64,000 nt of DNA. It comes from Agelaius tricolor. Lineage: Eukaryota; Chordata; Aves; Passeriformes; Icteridae. The DNA is taken from assembly GCA_023055355.1 (NCBI GenBank), contig JALJCS010000022.1:10029001-10093000 (forward strand), read 5' to 3'. Shown piece after piece: positions 1 to 13,200 of the stretch (positions are counted from its first letter, which is position 1; every line of letters begins with the position of its first letter). Made by a program: the position numbers and the translations under genes. Under the pieces are notes generated by a model. That model had not been told where the DNA came from, made no database searches, and worked only from the letters and a program-made list of their open reading frames with translations.

Positions 1-3000
1 TATGTATACACATATATATACATAAAAATTATTGAGGGGGATAATTATGTTTAAACAATAATCTGTTTTTTAAAACATTTCCCCATCTTTTGGGGGTTTT
101 TTGTGTTTTGTTTTGGGCTTTTTTTGTTTTTTTATAGGAAGTACTGTTCCTTAGAGCTGTGGCAGCAGCATTCATATACCAGAGAAATCCCTTTTTGCTT
201 GGGATGTTTGGTTTTGCTCTGTCTTTGCATTTTCTTTATGTGGTGCTTGTTTCTGCACAGTACCTCAATAATGCATTGCAGCTAGGAGGTGCAGCTTAAT
301 ATTCACCCCTCCTTCCCTGGGGAATAGATGTGTGAGGAAGGCTTTTCTTTCAGCAGGCCCTTTGATGTTCTCTGTGTGTGTGTGTGTGTACGTGTGGTCA
401 TGTTTATAACTTGTGTAAATGCCTGGCACAATGGACACTGAAGCCAGGAGCAAAGGAACAGAACATAAATTTCAGTATCTCAAACCTTATCATGTCCTGC
501 TCAGCATTGTTTTTTGATGGAAGCCAAAAATTTCAAATTGGGTGCAAGTGACCGAAGTTTGAATTGATATATAAACATGAAATGGAATCAGACCAAATAT
601 TTAGGAATCTGTAGAGTGTTTTAAACAACTAATCAGTGGACATCCAGTTTCGATAAAACATTAATTTAGTAGAGGCCAAAATATGGCTCTTGCTTAAATG
701 GGTGAAAGAGGCAGAAAGAGAAAATGATTAATTTTAAAGGATGGTACTGAATACTTAAATAGGATTTTCAGCAGTGGGATCACAATAAGTTGTTACATGG
801 CTTTTAAACCCTAGGCTGAAGTGCCTAGGGCATTTTTAAATCCTTTGAAGCTACAGTGGGATTTTTTTCTTTCTGAGCTACATCTGTGTGTTTTTAAGGT
901 TCCAGAAAAGTTCTTACCAAATGTACTCAGAGTGTCAACACAGTTCTTGTATTTTTAAAAGCCCACACTAAATTTAGTGCTAAGTTGATGCTTCTTGGCA
1001 GGCCTAAAGGGTGAGCTGGGGCCAGGCAGGAGAGGTGGAGCTCCTCTCATCTGAGGTATTTCTTACCAGTCAGGATGGGCTGCAGCTTTGTAGTGTAACA
1101 GATTTCATGGCCAAATCAGAAGTAAATCTGCATTTTGGCTTCTTGCACAGGTTGGCCAGAAACATCAGTTTAGTGTTTGTTACTGCATCCCACAGGCAAC
1201 AAACTCTCTCCAGTCCAAGGCTCAGTTACAGCACGCTTTGTTTGTGAAAGACCATGGGCCAGCAGGAGTTCACATTGCTGCAGCTGAGCTGCTTGGATGG
1301 TTATTTCTCACAGGGAAGAGAGAAATCCCGTCCTCCTCATGAGCAGGAGAAGCTCAGAGGTGCTGAGCTGTCCTCTGGTGAATCTCTGAGCTGTGCCCAG
1401 GAGCTGGGGTGAGAGGGAGGGGAGAAGGAGGCAGTGCCTTGCCTGTGACACCCCTCACCATAACCCTGAGCCCCCTGCAACCCAGACAGAAGGGGCAGAG
1501 TGAGCAGGGCCACAGCTGGGCTCCAAAGGCTGAAGCCCTTCCTCCTGTCCTGCAGGTTTGCATTTCTAGTGCAGTTCGAATGTTTGTTGCATAGATAAGT
1601 TGGAGAATGGAAAAAAAGCAAACCTGCACTGTACAGCTCCTGAAAGGATCATGCTGACTCAGAATAGGATTCAATCCCTGCCTTCTTTTATTAGGGCTTT
1701 GTTTATTTAATAAATGTACATGTGAAACTTGAAGGAGTTGACACAGGCATTTTAAGTGTTACTCTTTGCACTTGTTAGGAGTATCCCTGCTTTCCTGGCT
1801 GCCAGGACAGTGTCCCTGTTTTCCTCACTGCCAGGACAAACAGTGCCTGTGTTCTCCCTCTTGGCCTCCAGGTACCTGGTAGGGCTTTACTTAATTTGCT
1901 GTTTGCCTTTCTAGGGATTTTTCTTTTCTCTGAGTCTTCCTTTTCTCTGTAACAAATGAAATCCAGCAGGGAGCTATTATGATATTCAAAACTAGGTAGA
2001 GCTACCACACACTAGAGTGAGGGACTCTGGATCCAGGAATTTTAGTCTGTTGGCCAGCACCATTGATTTCCCATACTGGATGGGAATCCTGGAGTTATTA
2101 ACTGTTTCAAATCTGCTGCCAAAGAGTATATAGGACATTTTCATATATTTTATGCACTTCCTGTGTGTTCCTTACTTGTGAGTGGCAAATACAGAGGGTG
2201 TAGTGAGCTGCCACCACTTTGGCAAGGGAAGATCAGGGCTGGGCAATGCTGCAGAGTTTGGGGGTCACTTGTGGCTCAGGCACCAGCCCTGCTCCAGAAG
2301 GTTCTGGAGCTCAGTCCCTGAGAGAGGCACTGCTGCTGCTTCTCTGGTGGACTTGGGATGAGTCTTGAGCAATGAGATGCTAGAAATGAGGGTTTGGCTT
2401 TTATCAGAAACAAAACAACCCCAAAATTATAACTTGCTCAGAAGCTTGTGGCTGAACAAAGTGCTGGCTCACAGGCTTTCCCCTATAGTTTAAAAAAAAA
2501 GAAGGGAAAAGAAAAATGTAATTTATCTTGATGCTGTTCATAAAACAGAATTAAATTTTAGGCAGCCTCTGGAAATGAAAAGTTCTTAATCTTTGCTAAA
2601 CAAGAACAATTTATTGTGGGTGCACCCAGAGAATCAGAATGTTATACATGCATTCAGTAGTCATTCTCCTGTCAAGCAAGAAGAAACTGGATTTATTCAA
2701 GCAGAGAAAAAAAATTCCAAAACTGTTGAAAGCTTGAGCCTAATGAGGCCTCCACTAGAGCATAAAAGCTGTGCTGTGGTCGGTGCTTGGAAGTCAGCAC
2801 GTTTTAATATTTTTGTTAAATTTATCTGATCCTTTTGACCCCTCCACCCTGTGATGTATCCAGAATTGTTACATAGCTTCAAGCCATTTGTATCCCTAGA
2901 GTTTCATCCCCGATACAGGCGCCAGTGCAACTGATTTTTTATTTTTTTTTCTCCTTTAATGATGTGAAACACATCTTGTATGTGCATCATCTGTTATTTG

Positions 3001-3379
3001 CCAACAACAGGGATGTGGAGAGCGATGGTGCCCATCCTTTTCAGCATCTTAGAATTCCCAGTGCCCTGGTACCACCTAGATGGCAAAAGGACAAACTGAT
3101 TTGTAGGGCTTGGAAATCCGTGCTCTTAAAGATCCTCCCCACCTATATGGAGCATCCCTGTCCAGCAAGGGGGTCTGTGATCCCTGTCCACCAAGGGGGT
3201 CTGTGCAGGCAGGAGCAGAATGGTTAAAGCGCCCTAGTGTCGGATGGAGCTGCTCCCACTTTGGCTTGTTTACCTTGGCTGCTCATGATATTCTCCCTAC
3301 GTTCCTCACGGAAGATTCCATTTTTTTTCCCGCAAGAGGGATGAGCTGGTGTGCGAAAGGAGCAGAAAGCAGCCGTTCT
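1..3379. other. Non-coding; probable intron of the long TACC2 isoform
   Basis: No exon or known element found. Starts in an AT-rich alternating stretch and holds a (GT)n run at about 372-390 and a small hairpin at 811-832 (CCCTAGG arms). Short open frames here show no domain or splice logic. Confidence 0.5.
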
Positions 3380-4260
3380 GCTCGTTAATGCTCCGTGCCA
3401 GGGTCCCGGTGAGCACGGCTGGTCGGGGCTGGGGGGAGATGTGTGCGCGGCGCCCGGCGCACACGGGCATTTGCATTTCAAATCGGCTGAGTCAACACAA
3501 TGTAATGGTCCTGCCTGCAGGTCCTTAGAGAGCCACAGTAGCTGACAATGTGTGCTTAAAGGGAGGGTCTGCTTTTCTTCGTCTTCTTTTTTTTTTTTTT
3601 TATTTTATTTTTTTATTTTTTTTAAGCCGGCTTCCATAGCCAATAGTACCGTTCCAGGCGCCTGCACCGGAGCTGTTTAGCAGATGATTACCCCGTCACG
3701 GCGGCCGGGATTTTGTTTTATTTTATAAACACCGTTCATCTGGACAGAAAAAAAAAAAAACAAAAAACCAAAACAAACCCCAAAACCGACCAACAACCCA
3801 CGGCCAAAACTGGCAACACTTCAGAGAGGAGAAGCTGCCGAAGTGTTCGTGCCTGTGCTGCCACTGATGCGAGCAGCTGTTCCCATCTGCACTGCAGCAC
3901 CGCAGCCTCCACAGAGCCGGAGCTGCCGGGGCTGCTCGCCGGGGGGATTCCGCAGGAAGCCGGCCTTGCTGTCGCCTAGCCCCGAGCCCAGGGCACGCTG
4001 AGGATGGGAGGCTCGCAGTCCCTGCAGCAGGCACAGACAGGTGGCCTGGTCCGGGAGCCGTCTGAGGCCATGTAAGTGCGGGTGCCGTGCAGCGCCCGGG
4101 CTGGGCGCTGCCGTGGGGGTGTCTGAGGCCTTTGTTCGGCGGGGTGTGGGAGAGCTCCGTGCCGCTGCCAGGGCACCCCGCTCCCTGTGTGCCTGCCCCT
4201 GTGCGTTCTGTCTGTCCGTGTTTCGGCTGCCTGGTCAGTCAAACACAACCAGCATTGCCA
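3380..4260 (+). promoter_or_regulatory. TACC2: CpG-rich block: probable internal promoter and 5' UTR of short TACC2
   Basis: CpG dinucleotides, scarce elsewhere in the window, cluster here (for example 3410-3470, 3640-3720 and 3900-4180), around the first coding exon. There is a TGAGTCA AP-1-type site at 3488-3494 and a CCAAT box at 3640-3644. Long T-runs (about 3586-3624) and an A-run (about 3748-3762) interrupt the island. No TATA box is placed with confidence and the start of transcription cannot be read from sequence. The island fits an alternative promoter for the isoform starting at 4004. Confidence 0.7.
4004..4071 (+). CDS. TACC2: TACC2 exon 1 (alternative first coding exon)
   Basis: ATG at 4004 starts [11 protein letters not shown]... 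and runs 22 codons plus two bases (AT) to a consensus donor gtaagt at 4072. Joined to the next exon (first base G) it gives ...[19 protein letters not shown]. The human short TACC2 isoform, as I recall, also begins MGGSQSLQ and ends SEAM before the same [14 protein letters not shown] junction, which fixes this exon and its start. The start MGGSQS has Gly at 2 and Ser at 6, the pattern of an N-myristoylation site. Aa 1-23. Confidence 0.92.
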
Positions 4261-7200
4261 GAGAACAAAACCCCAGCCCCTTCCCCGTTCCCGAGCCCAC
4301 CGCCACCTCGGTGTTTTCGGTTTAAAACGCCCAGCGTGGAGCTCCGTTTCGCTGGGCTTTTTTCAGGGCTTCTCTCTGCACGGATACTGTGTTTCTTCAG
4401 CCTCAGCCTTGTCACATCCATCCCTGCCATGGTGTTAGATCCTCTGTGAAGCATAAGCAAGGTGTCCTTAGGTCTCTCCTCGCTGAAGGCCGGCTCGCAA
4501 AGATTTGCTGGGGGAGGGAGGAAAAAGGAGACAATTTGTGCTTGTTCAGAGAGAGTTAGCACTTTTCTGGGTGGCTAAATCACGTATAAAAGTGCAGAAA
4601 TGTGCATGTGCATGCAGGTATAGCAGCATCGTTTCCCATTTGTAAATAGATTTTGTAGTTTATTGGTAGAGGATTTGTCAGTTTACTTAGCCAACAGTCT
4701 TTTCTCCTTAACCCTCCACCCCAGGCTGGTAAGCTGGAATGCTAGAGCATGGACCTTACCTCTGAACAGGTTTTAGAAGGACTGCTTTGTGTCCTTTTGT
4801 CATTACAGTTATATAAATCACATTTATCTTAACATGTCTGACTACTGTGTCCATTACTGAATATGTATTTTGGTTAAGTTTTAGGTATTTATCCATTAGG
4901 GCCTGTCTACAAATGAACCTCATACAGGTCTCTTTAAATTTTTTTTTCAATTTATTGTGTGCTTGTTAAGGTAGCTCTGATTATGGTTGAAACATCATTT
5001 GTGTGTTTGAGGTAAGTGCTTCAGAGCCATTGGGGAATGATAGAGCAGTAACTGATAGTTTTGCCTCTGTAATAAGCCTTACAAGTGGGTATCTGCTCCC
5101 TGTTGTCATATTCCAGTACATCAGCAGATAGCTTTGCTTGACAGTGTCTTGTTATATTTGTAAGATACAGGCCTAACAGCATTTCTGCATCCTTTGTTCT
5201 TTTGATGCGTAGCTTCAGCAATTAACATTTTTCCCCCCTATAGTTCCATCCGACATTCCTATAAAAATCATCTATTTTAATAATATGGTGGAATAAATGG
5301 ATGCCTCATTGTCTTTAAAGCACTATAAATGACATTTTCATTTGCACACACTGCTGTTGATTATTAACAGCGGTCCAAGGACTGGGCAATAAAAGACATG
5401 TTGCTAAAAACAGTGTTCAGGCTTTTTGTCTTCAATTTTCACAGCCTTTTAAGAATGCATTCTGTTGGATGAGCAAGATCAAGGTGTGTGTATATATATA
5501 CTTATATATATATATAAATGAAGGTATATATATTTGTACCTTTGAGGAGTACTTGAGTAAATTACATTGTCATCTCTCTCAATGACTCCTTTCATATACA
5601 AACCTACTCATGTTTTGCATTTAGTCATTCCTGTGGGGTTTCAAGATGATCTTTTAAGGGCTGACATAATCAACAGATGCACTTTTAGCACAGGCATCAT
5701 TCAGTAACTGTTGATGTCATTGGGAAGAGTTTGTGGAAGGTATTACTAATCTTGTATTAAAAAAATCACCAAGAGGTCGTGCTGCTTTCTTCAACTAAAT
5801 ACTCTTCAAAATGAGATAAGAATGGTGGTGTTTCTCTATCATGGGCCTGTTTTATGAAACAAGAACATCCTTGTAGCATGTCATGGTCATCAGTTCTGGT
5901 GGGAGGTTTTAACTTTCTACCCTTATCACTGAAACTTTTACCAGTGCTTTTTAAATGAGGTTGCATTTGGCTTGCTTTGCACACATAAGCAAATTCCTTA
6001 ATGGCAGTGATGGCTCAGAGGCGGAAACATCTGGCCATGTCCCAGGCAAGTTGGGCAGCTGCCCACGCAGTTCCAGCATCCCCGAAGCCATCACTTCTGC
6101 CATCAGCAGAGGCTGATTGCCCTGAGGAGAGCTGCTCCACAAAGGGAGAGCAGGGTTGGCTTTGCCTGCCCTGAGTTCATTAGAGTAGGGGGGTGTCAGT
6201 CAGGAATCATTACTGGACTAGAATAGCATCAAAAAAACTACAGAGGCAAATTCCTTAAATAACTGCTGAGTTCCTCCAAAGTATCCTATGATGGACTTCT
6301 TGATTAAACACTAGGGAAAGTTGTAGAAATAAATTGGTGTTAGAACCCCTGCTGAAAAGGGGTCTAGGTTAAGATTTTAACTATGATTAAATATGCCCTT
6401 TTTGCATGCATATGCCAAATTCCCAATTTTAATGTAAATTTGTTTCAGCCAGGATAAAAGTGTTTGCAATAAACCCACTATTGCTACTGACAGCCCGGGT
6501 GTTCTGTTGCTCATTGTGGATTGTTAGCACTCGCTGGCAGCAGACAATTGCCCTTTTATTTAAAGAAAAAAGAAAAGTCAATTTGGAATGATAAAAAAGG
6601 GAGAGCCCAAGGGAAGCCCCTGACAATAAAAGTTAACTGCAGATGAAAGTGGGGTGGCTCAGACCTCGCTGCTGACGTTATGAGCTCTGTCATGTGCTTT
6701 GCAAATCGCAGCAGGCACCCTGGTGGTCACAGATTGAGCTCAGTCAGGGGCACGTTTCCATCAGATAATAGGAGTGGGCTCTGCTGAAATAAGAGCCGGT
6801 GACAGTGAGATGATGCTCAGTGTGCACGGGTCTGTTGGGTGCACACACAGCCGGAGATGGCATCCTTGTGTGCTCTGTCTGACATGCCAGTGCTGCCCTG
6901 CTCAGGGTGCGAGCACAAATCAGCTTGCCAAGTGCTGCCACCTTCATCTTCAGTGCTTTTATTTGTAAGAGCAGTGTATTTCTATCTCTTGGCAACGTTT
7001 TTAAGTATTAGCAAACTGGAAACGTTGCTAGGGTTTTAAATGCTGGGAGCTCTTAAGCATTTGTCATCCCTGAAATGTATTTTTTTAAGGGGAAAGGGTT
7101 TCTTTCTCCTGAGCACAAACCACACCTTGCTTTTCTGGTTGCATTATGGTTGCTGTCCTTGCAGCAACTGGCAGGATTTACATTCAGTGCCCATTTCTTG

Positions 7201-10200
7201 ATCAGCCAAAGGGGTGCTGATGTGTTATTTCCTCCCATCAGGAGCTTTATGTGCTGCGTCTCTAACGTTTGCATCCCTTGCCAATCCAAGAGGAAAATGA
7301 CTGAAGCCTGGGCCAGCTCCCACTGAAGTTGATAGTGAAATGCCCACTGACTTCAGTGGGAGCTGGAGCAGGCTCCAAGAAAGAAATTGAATGTCACTGA
7401 TCATTGGTAGCAGGCCAAGATGCTGGTGTCCCAGTGGGTTGTTTTTCAATATTTCTTCTGCTGCGTGGTCTTTTGTCTGTTGGTTACAGGAGAGACTCAG
7501 AAAAATTTAAACTGGATTGTCTCAGCCTTCTGCACAGGAGATGTGAGCAGTTTTCTTTGTGTAAGGGTCTGTATACACATGTATTTATAAAAGTTATCGC
7601 TCCGTATGTGTAAAAAAACAGCCCTTGCTTGTCTGTCTTCCAAACATGGAAGAATCCATTGTGTGGCTCTTAAAAGTTTGAAAGAAATCAGTCTGGTGAA
7701 ATATTTGCACAGTACTCTATGCTCATACAGAGGAAAATGGTCCAAATAAATATATATACATGGAAGAGTGGGATATATATATATATAGATAAAATTTAAA
7801 AATATTGAAGGAATTTGGATCTTGGGAGGAAGGGAAGCTGATGTTACCGAATTGATATTTAGTCTGAGTTAATCCCTTGACAGACAGTTCTGCCTATTGT
7901 CAGCTTATTATGTAGAAACATAAATGTTTTCTTCTTCCCCTTACTGACAGCCTTCAGTGAGCATCCCCCATCAGTAATTAGAGGATGCTCTATCTGCTGG
8001 GCTATCTGCTAAACAGGGTGAATTGCTGGAAGCCATGGGGATGTTTTACTTAAGATGTACCAGGAGTAACGAGGAGATTCTTCTGTCAAGCTTCCCTGTC
8101 TTTCATTCCAGCCTCCCTTATTTGAGCCCAAAGGATCTCATCTCTGAAGTCAATGACAGCGCTCCCTTTGATATGAGAGGTGGTTACATCAACCACTTCT
8201 TCTGTCACTGGAAGTAGGCAGGTCACATTTAGCCTTGAAAATAAAATGAAAAGACCCCAGCCTCCCTCAGCCCTGTGTTAACAAGGCACAGCACACGTCT
8301 GGCAAACCCATGTGTGCTCTAAAGCTCTCCATACGGAGTGGGCTGCCCTATGCCACGTGTAATGGAGCTGCTGTCATCTATTATGGATTATGACATGCAG
8401 GCAAATTGGAAAATAAAAACTGATGTGAGGTGGTAAAAACATGAATGAAAAGGCATTTCCTGCACATGCATTGTGGCTGTCATTTACCAGCAGAGCTGCT
8501 TCCCTGGCTGCAAAAGGCTTTTTTGCTTTTTGCTTGCCTTGACCCAGCACTCAGAGGAACTGATTGTTAGATTTAAATCAAAGATGCTCTTCAGCGCTGT
8601 GTGTTTCAAGAGGTAATAGTCTGGGTGCTTTGAATGTTTCTCTAACATGATTACAGCATCCAGAAAAGCAGTTCTGTCTCTTACAAGCACATTTCCTTTG
8701 TTTTAAAACCATACACCTATCATTTTTATATTTGCTTATGTCTTATGGGTACTGTTTCCTTATCCACCTCTGATGATTTGTGAGGATTTAGCTATGTACC
8801 AAGCTTCTTATGTAGCCCAGGTAAACAGGATTTTGAGTGGCAAGAGGCAGAGTTGTAATTACAGCTAGAAATTCAATGCAGTTTGCATTCTCTTAGAGAA
8901 AGTGGGCGGGTTTGCTGTAAGAAGCAAACAAGCAAATGTATTTTTACTTTGGAAAAAGCAAAGAAAGGAAAAGTGTAATTTCTCTCCAGATCCTTAAATG
9001 CTCTTAAGCAACCATCTGAATTTAGTAGCAGGCTATGGATATCATGTTTTGTATTCCCATTAGAACCAGTTTAATGGGGAAAAAATTGAATTAGTTTCCT
9101 TTTTCCGCTACAGTCTTAAATTTTCTTGTAAGGCAGGTTTTGGCCTGAGAGCCCTCATTGATGGTGACACTAGATAGGACAGTGAGATCCTTCCTTGGCT
9201 CTGGAAACCTAATTGGAGTTTGCATGTGAACTGAATTTTGGTTGAAGCAGCTGTGGATGTGTTTGAGACAGACCTCAGGACAACTGTAGAGCTCTGTTCC
9301 TTGTTTGTTGCTGCCCTGCAGTATTGTTTGCTATAGCTCCTCTCCCTTTGCTGCAAGGAGTGATTCAGGGGATGAATGGATGCTTGGGAAACCTCTTTGA
9401 GAAGAAGAACTGGGGCTGTTGGTTCTGTTGGGGCAAATATGTAAACTTTGAGAAAATCTGTGTCTTTCCATTTTAAGCTTATTTGATTTTGATTAATCGG
9501 AATCCTTAGAGTTATGTCCATATTTACACGGTACAGTTTTCCTAAACAAAAGCAGCTTTTTTTGTAGGGCTTAATGTAAACCAGGTTGTATCTGACACAG
9601 GGTACAATTACAATCACATGAGCTCCTGCTCCTTCAGAGCTTTGATTTCCTTCAGCATAAAAACCTGCATTTATTGGTCTTGTTAATAACAGCCCATTGC
9701 TCTCCTTAGAAATGAGTCCAGCATTGTGCTGGGAAAAGGGTTTGGTTGCTAAAGGAGAGGAAAGATGAGCAAGGAATTCAGATCCCTTTGTTTAAGTTGC
9801 CAAGTGCAGGAGCAAAGTGGGAGCCTGGGAAGGGAAGGTTCAGGCTGCTCCTCACCTGGCTGAGCTGAGGGCAGCCCAGCTGGTGAAAGAAATGCCACTG
9901 GAGATCAGGGATTTGCTCTTTCCATCACACTGTGGGGCTGAGCTGGTGCTTCCTGAGCTAGGGAAGGGAAGGGAAGGGAAGGGAAGGGAAGGGAAGGGAA
10001 GGGAAGGGAAGGGAAGGGAAGGGAAGGGAAGGGAAGGGAAGGGAAGGGAAGGGAAGGGAAGAAGTTTCCCTGAGAGTTGCAGCATCACTGAGTGTGCCCA
10101 TGGGAGAGGTGAATGAAGGCAGTGGGAAGCCCTCCAGAGCTGCACTGGGCTGGAGCAGCAGCTGGATCTCACCCACCCGAGGCAGGAGATGGAATGAGCA

Positions 10201-13200
10201 GAGACCAAGCAGAGATTTTGTTGTTGTTGTTAAGAGGTCAAGATATGTGTTTTTTGTTCTTTTTTCCTACTGCTTGCTGGCCACGTGTCTGTCCATGCAG
10301 CTGCTTTAGGTGTTGAAATAGAGGAGTAAGGGTCAGAGAGGATCTTGCAGAGTTCTTTAGGGAGGCTGTGCAGGGGCCAAAAAAGGCAGAATATGGAGCA
10401 GGTTGAAGGCAGAGGGTCTCTCCTCCTCTGTTTCCTTTTCAGTAAAGGTTCTCCCCGTGTCTCTTCTCCACCCCCGTGTAATCCTTGTCTCCTTTCTGAA
10501 AGGAAGGGCCGTCCACAGGCACTGCAGGGGCACAGCCCGTTCCACACCCCCTGTTTTCAGCATCTCCATGCTCCCAGGATTAACCAGACCCCAGGAATGG
10601 CGGGTGTCACACATCCACCCGTGCTGTTCTTCCCCTGGTCCTGTTTGGAGCTGCGTGGCAGGGCTGAGAGGTGGCTCTGCAAAGCCACATTGTTGCATTT
10701 AAAAGGTGGCTGCAGTAAACAAAGCAATTCCCAACCTGTGGCTCTGGCTCCTGATGAATTATTGATCTGTTTCCCATTGGTGATGCTGTGTAGCAGGAGC
10801 ACGGGATGCTTCTTCATGGGGGCACAGTTCACATGAAGATGATTCCTGGATTAAAATTTTAGACCTTGGGACTAAAAGAAGAGGAAAGATACCTGCCAGG
10901 GGTATTAAATATTTCAGCATCAACCACAGATTGAAACCCCAACCCCTTACCCACTAGGGTGAGCAAAGTGCATCACTGGCTGGGATTATTGTGTATTAAC
11001 TGGTTATATTTGTTTTAAGCATTTTCCACCTTTGATATTGGGGTAGTCTGCATCTTTCTTAAAAGATTTCTGTGGTTGAATATTCAGCAGCCTCTGGTGA
11101 TTTAGGGACACATTAGTATATTTGCAGTTGTGATGTCTGAAGAAGAGTGCCTTTAATTAAATTGCTTTTTCCTGTTGTACCTCAGAGAATAAAGCATCTG
11201 CCTGAGAAGAGCGTAGGGATTTACAAAACAATTTCAATTCTGAGTCCCGTTTCTGTGGCGTAGATATTTTCATTATTCAGGCTGAAGCCAGTAAAAGAGA
11301 AAGCAGGCTGGCCAGAAAGGATGGAGGATTGTTTTATTATTCATTTATATCAGTGGTGTTGAAAAACATACCCTGCCAGATCTCAGGAAAAGCAATAAAA
11401 AGGAAAAATGTAACATGATTTAAAGCAATATGGGGAACTTCTTGCTAATCAGTTAGAAAAATGATTTAAGTAGATTGAAGTGCTGCTGTAAGTGTGCCAT
11501 GTTATATCCCGCAGTCTTTTTTCCTTCAGATGTGGTTTCCCACAGCTTGAGACATTTCTCTAGCATTGCTGTGTGAAAGCAGGAAATGGCTTTTGTTGGG
11601 GGAGTGGGAATTTGGCTTCTGCACAAAATGTGCTCAAAATTGCTGAATAAACAAGGAGAAAAAGCAGGAAAAAATAATTCCTTCTTCCCATTTCAGTTAT
11701 GGTAGGAAGACTGCTTATAAGACAATAGGCTAAAACCCAAAATTCAACATTATTTTTAAGATGCTTATGCCCTTTTAGTTCTCCTCCACTGCAGTTCTAA
11801 TCCTGTTCTCTAAATATAGCCATCCTGTGAGGAAAAACGGGCCTTTTTATAGCAAGTGATTAATGTTTAAGGTATTCCTAGTTTTCTTTTTGCAATCTAT
11901 TACAGCAGACACATTTCCAAACTGATCTGTGTGGCTTGGATAACACACAAGGTACTACTTTCCATTGCTGAAGTCCCACATAATGCTCTGAAAGGGGAAG
12001 CCTAGCATTTTATTTCTGTTATCTCCCCTATGTTAGAAAAGAAAATGCAGATTCTTGTCTCTGAGCTCAGACACTGAGTTATCCCAGCACTCCAGCTTGG
12101 AACCCCCATGACTGGAAGAGCTGAGAAGTGACTCAGTGGCAACAGAGCAGCAGTGTGTGACCATATTCACCCCTTCACAGCAAATCCACCCTGCTGTCCA
12201 TCACTGACACCTCAGCTGAGATCCTCTGGGGCAGCTTCAGAGGGTTTGACACCCTCTGGGCTCAGGGGGAGGGGAGGCACAGAACTGCTCAAGGCAGGGG
12301 ATGCCTCTGGCTGCAGGATCACCCTCCTCCTTGTGTCCCAAAATTCAGCCTTGCATCTCTCACCTGATTCTGGCTGCAGGATCACCCTCCTCCTTGTGTC
12401 CCAAAATTCAGCCTTGCATCTCTCACCTGATTCTGGCTGCAGGATCACCCTCCTCCTTGTGTCCCAAAATTCAGCCTTGCATCTCTCACCTGCCTCTGGC
12501 TGCAGGATCATCCTTCTCCTTGTGTCCCAAAATTCAGCCTTGCATCTCTCACCTGCCTCTGGCTGCAGGGTCACCCTCCTCCTTGTGTCCCAAAATTCAG
12601 CCTTGCATCTCTCACCTGCCTCTGGCTGCAGGGTCACCCTCCTGCTTGTGTCCCAAAATTCAGCCTTGCCCCTTTCACCTGGCTCTGGCTACAGGATCAC
12701 CTTCCTCCTTGTGTCCCAAAATTCAAACTTGTGCCTCTCACCACACATCCTTGTGGGCTGAAAAGGGTCATCTTTGTTGTAATAGTGGTTGTTTTTCTGG
12801 GGAGCTGTGCTTTCTGTATGAATATTTAAGCTGAAATAATATTAAAATCTTCCTCTGGAGAGGAGCTGCTGCCCTGCTTTCTGCACACATCCCTGTCAAT
12901 ATGAGCTCTTGTGTCGTTTCGGTGGAATGGGATTTATTTGACATTTTAAGTGAGAATTGGATTCTCATTTTCAGTGAGAATTGCAAAGGATGCTTCTCTG
13001 CTGCTTCATAGCTCAGGCCATAAAATGAACACGTGATGTTATCCTGCTCTTGGGTTGAGCAGAAATTCTCTGCTGAGGAAGGAGCTGCAGATGATTTTGT
13101 GGAATATTACTCTGAATGCAAAACATGATTTTTGTTTAAAACTTCCAGTTTTGATTGCGTTCTTTTACAAAAAGCTTTTTTTTTTTAAATGGCCCTCACT

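Noticed and set aside
9108..9617. 169-aa minus-strand open frame
   Set aside because: No domain, no splice or promoter context, intronic; composition looks random.
9817..10208. GKGRE and PSLPFP repeat open frames
   Set aside because: Translation of the (GGGAA)20 microsatellite.
10345..10836. 163-aa plus open frame and its minus-strand partner
   Set aside because: Intronic, no family resemblance and no supporting signals.
12153..12834. 202-, 177- and 141-aa repetitive open frames
   Set aside because: Entirely produced by the 63-bp minisatellite, whose period is a multiple of three.
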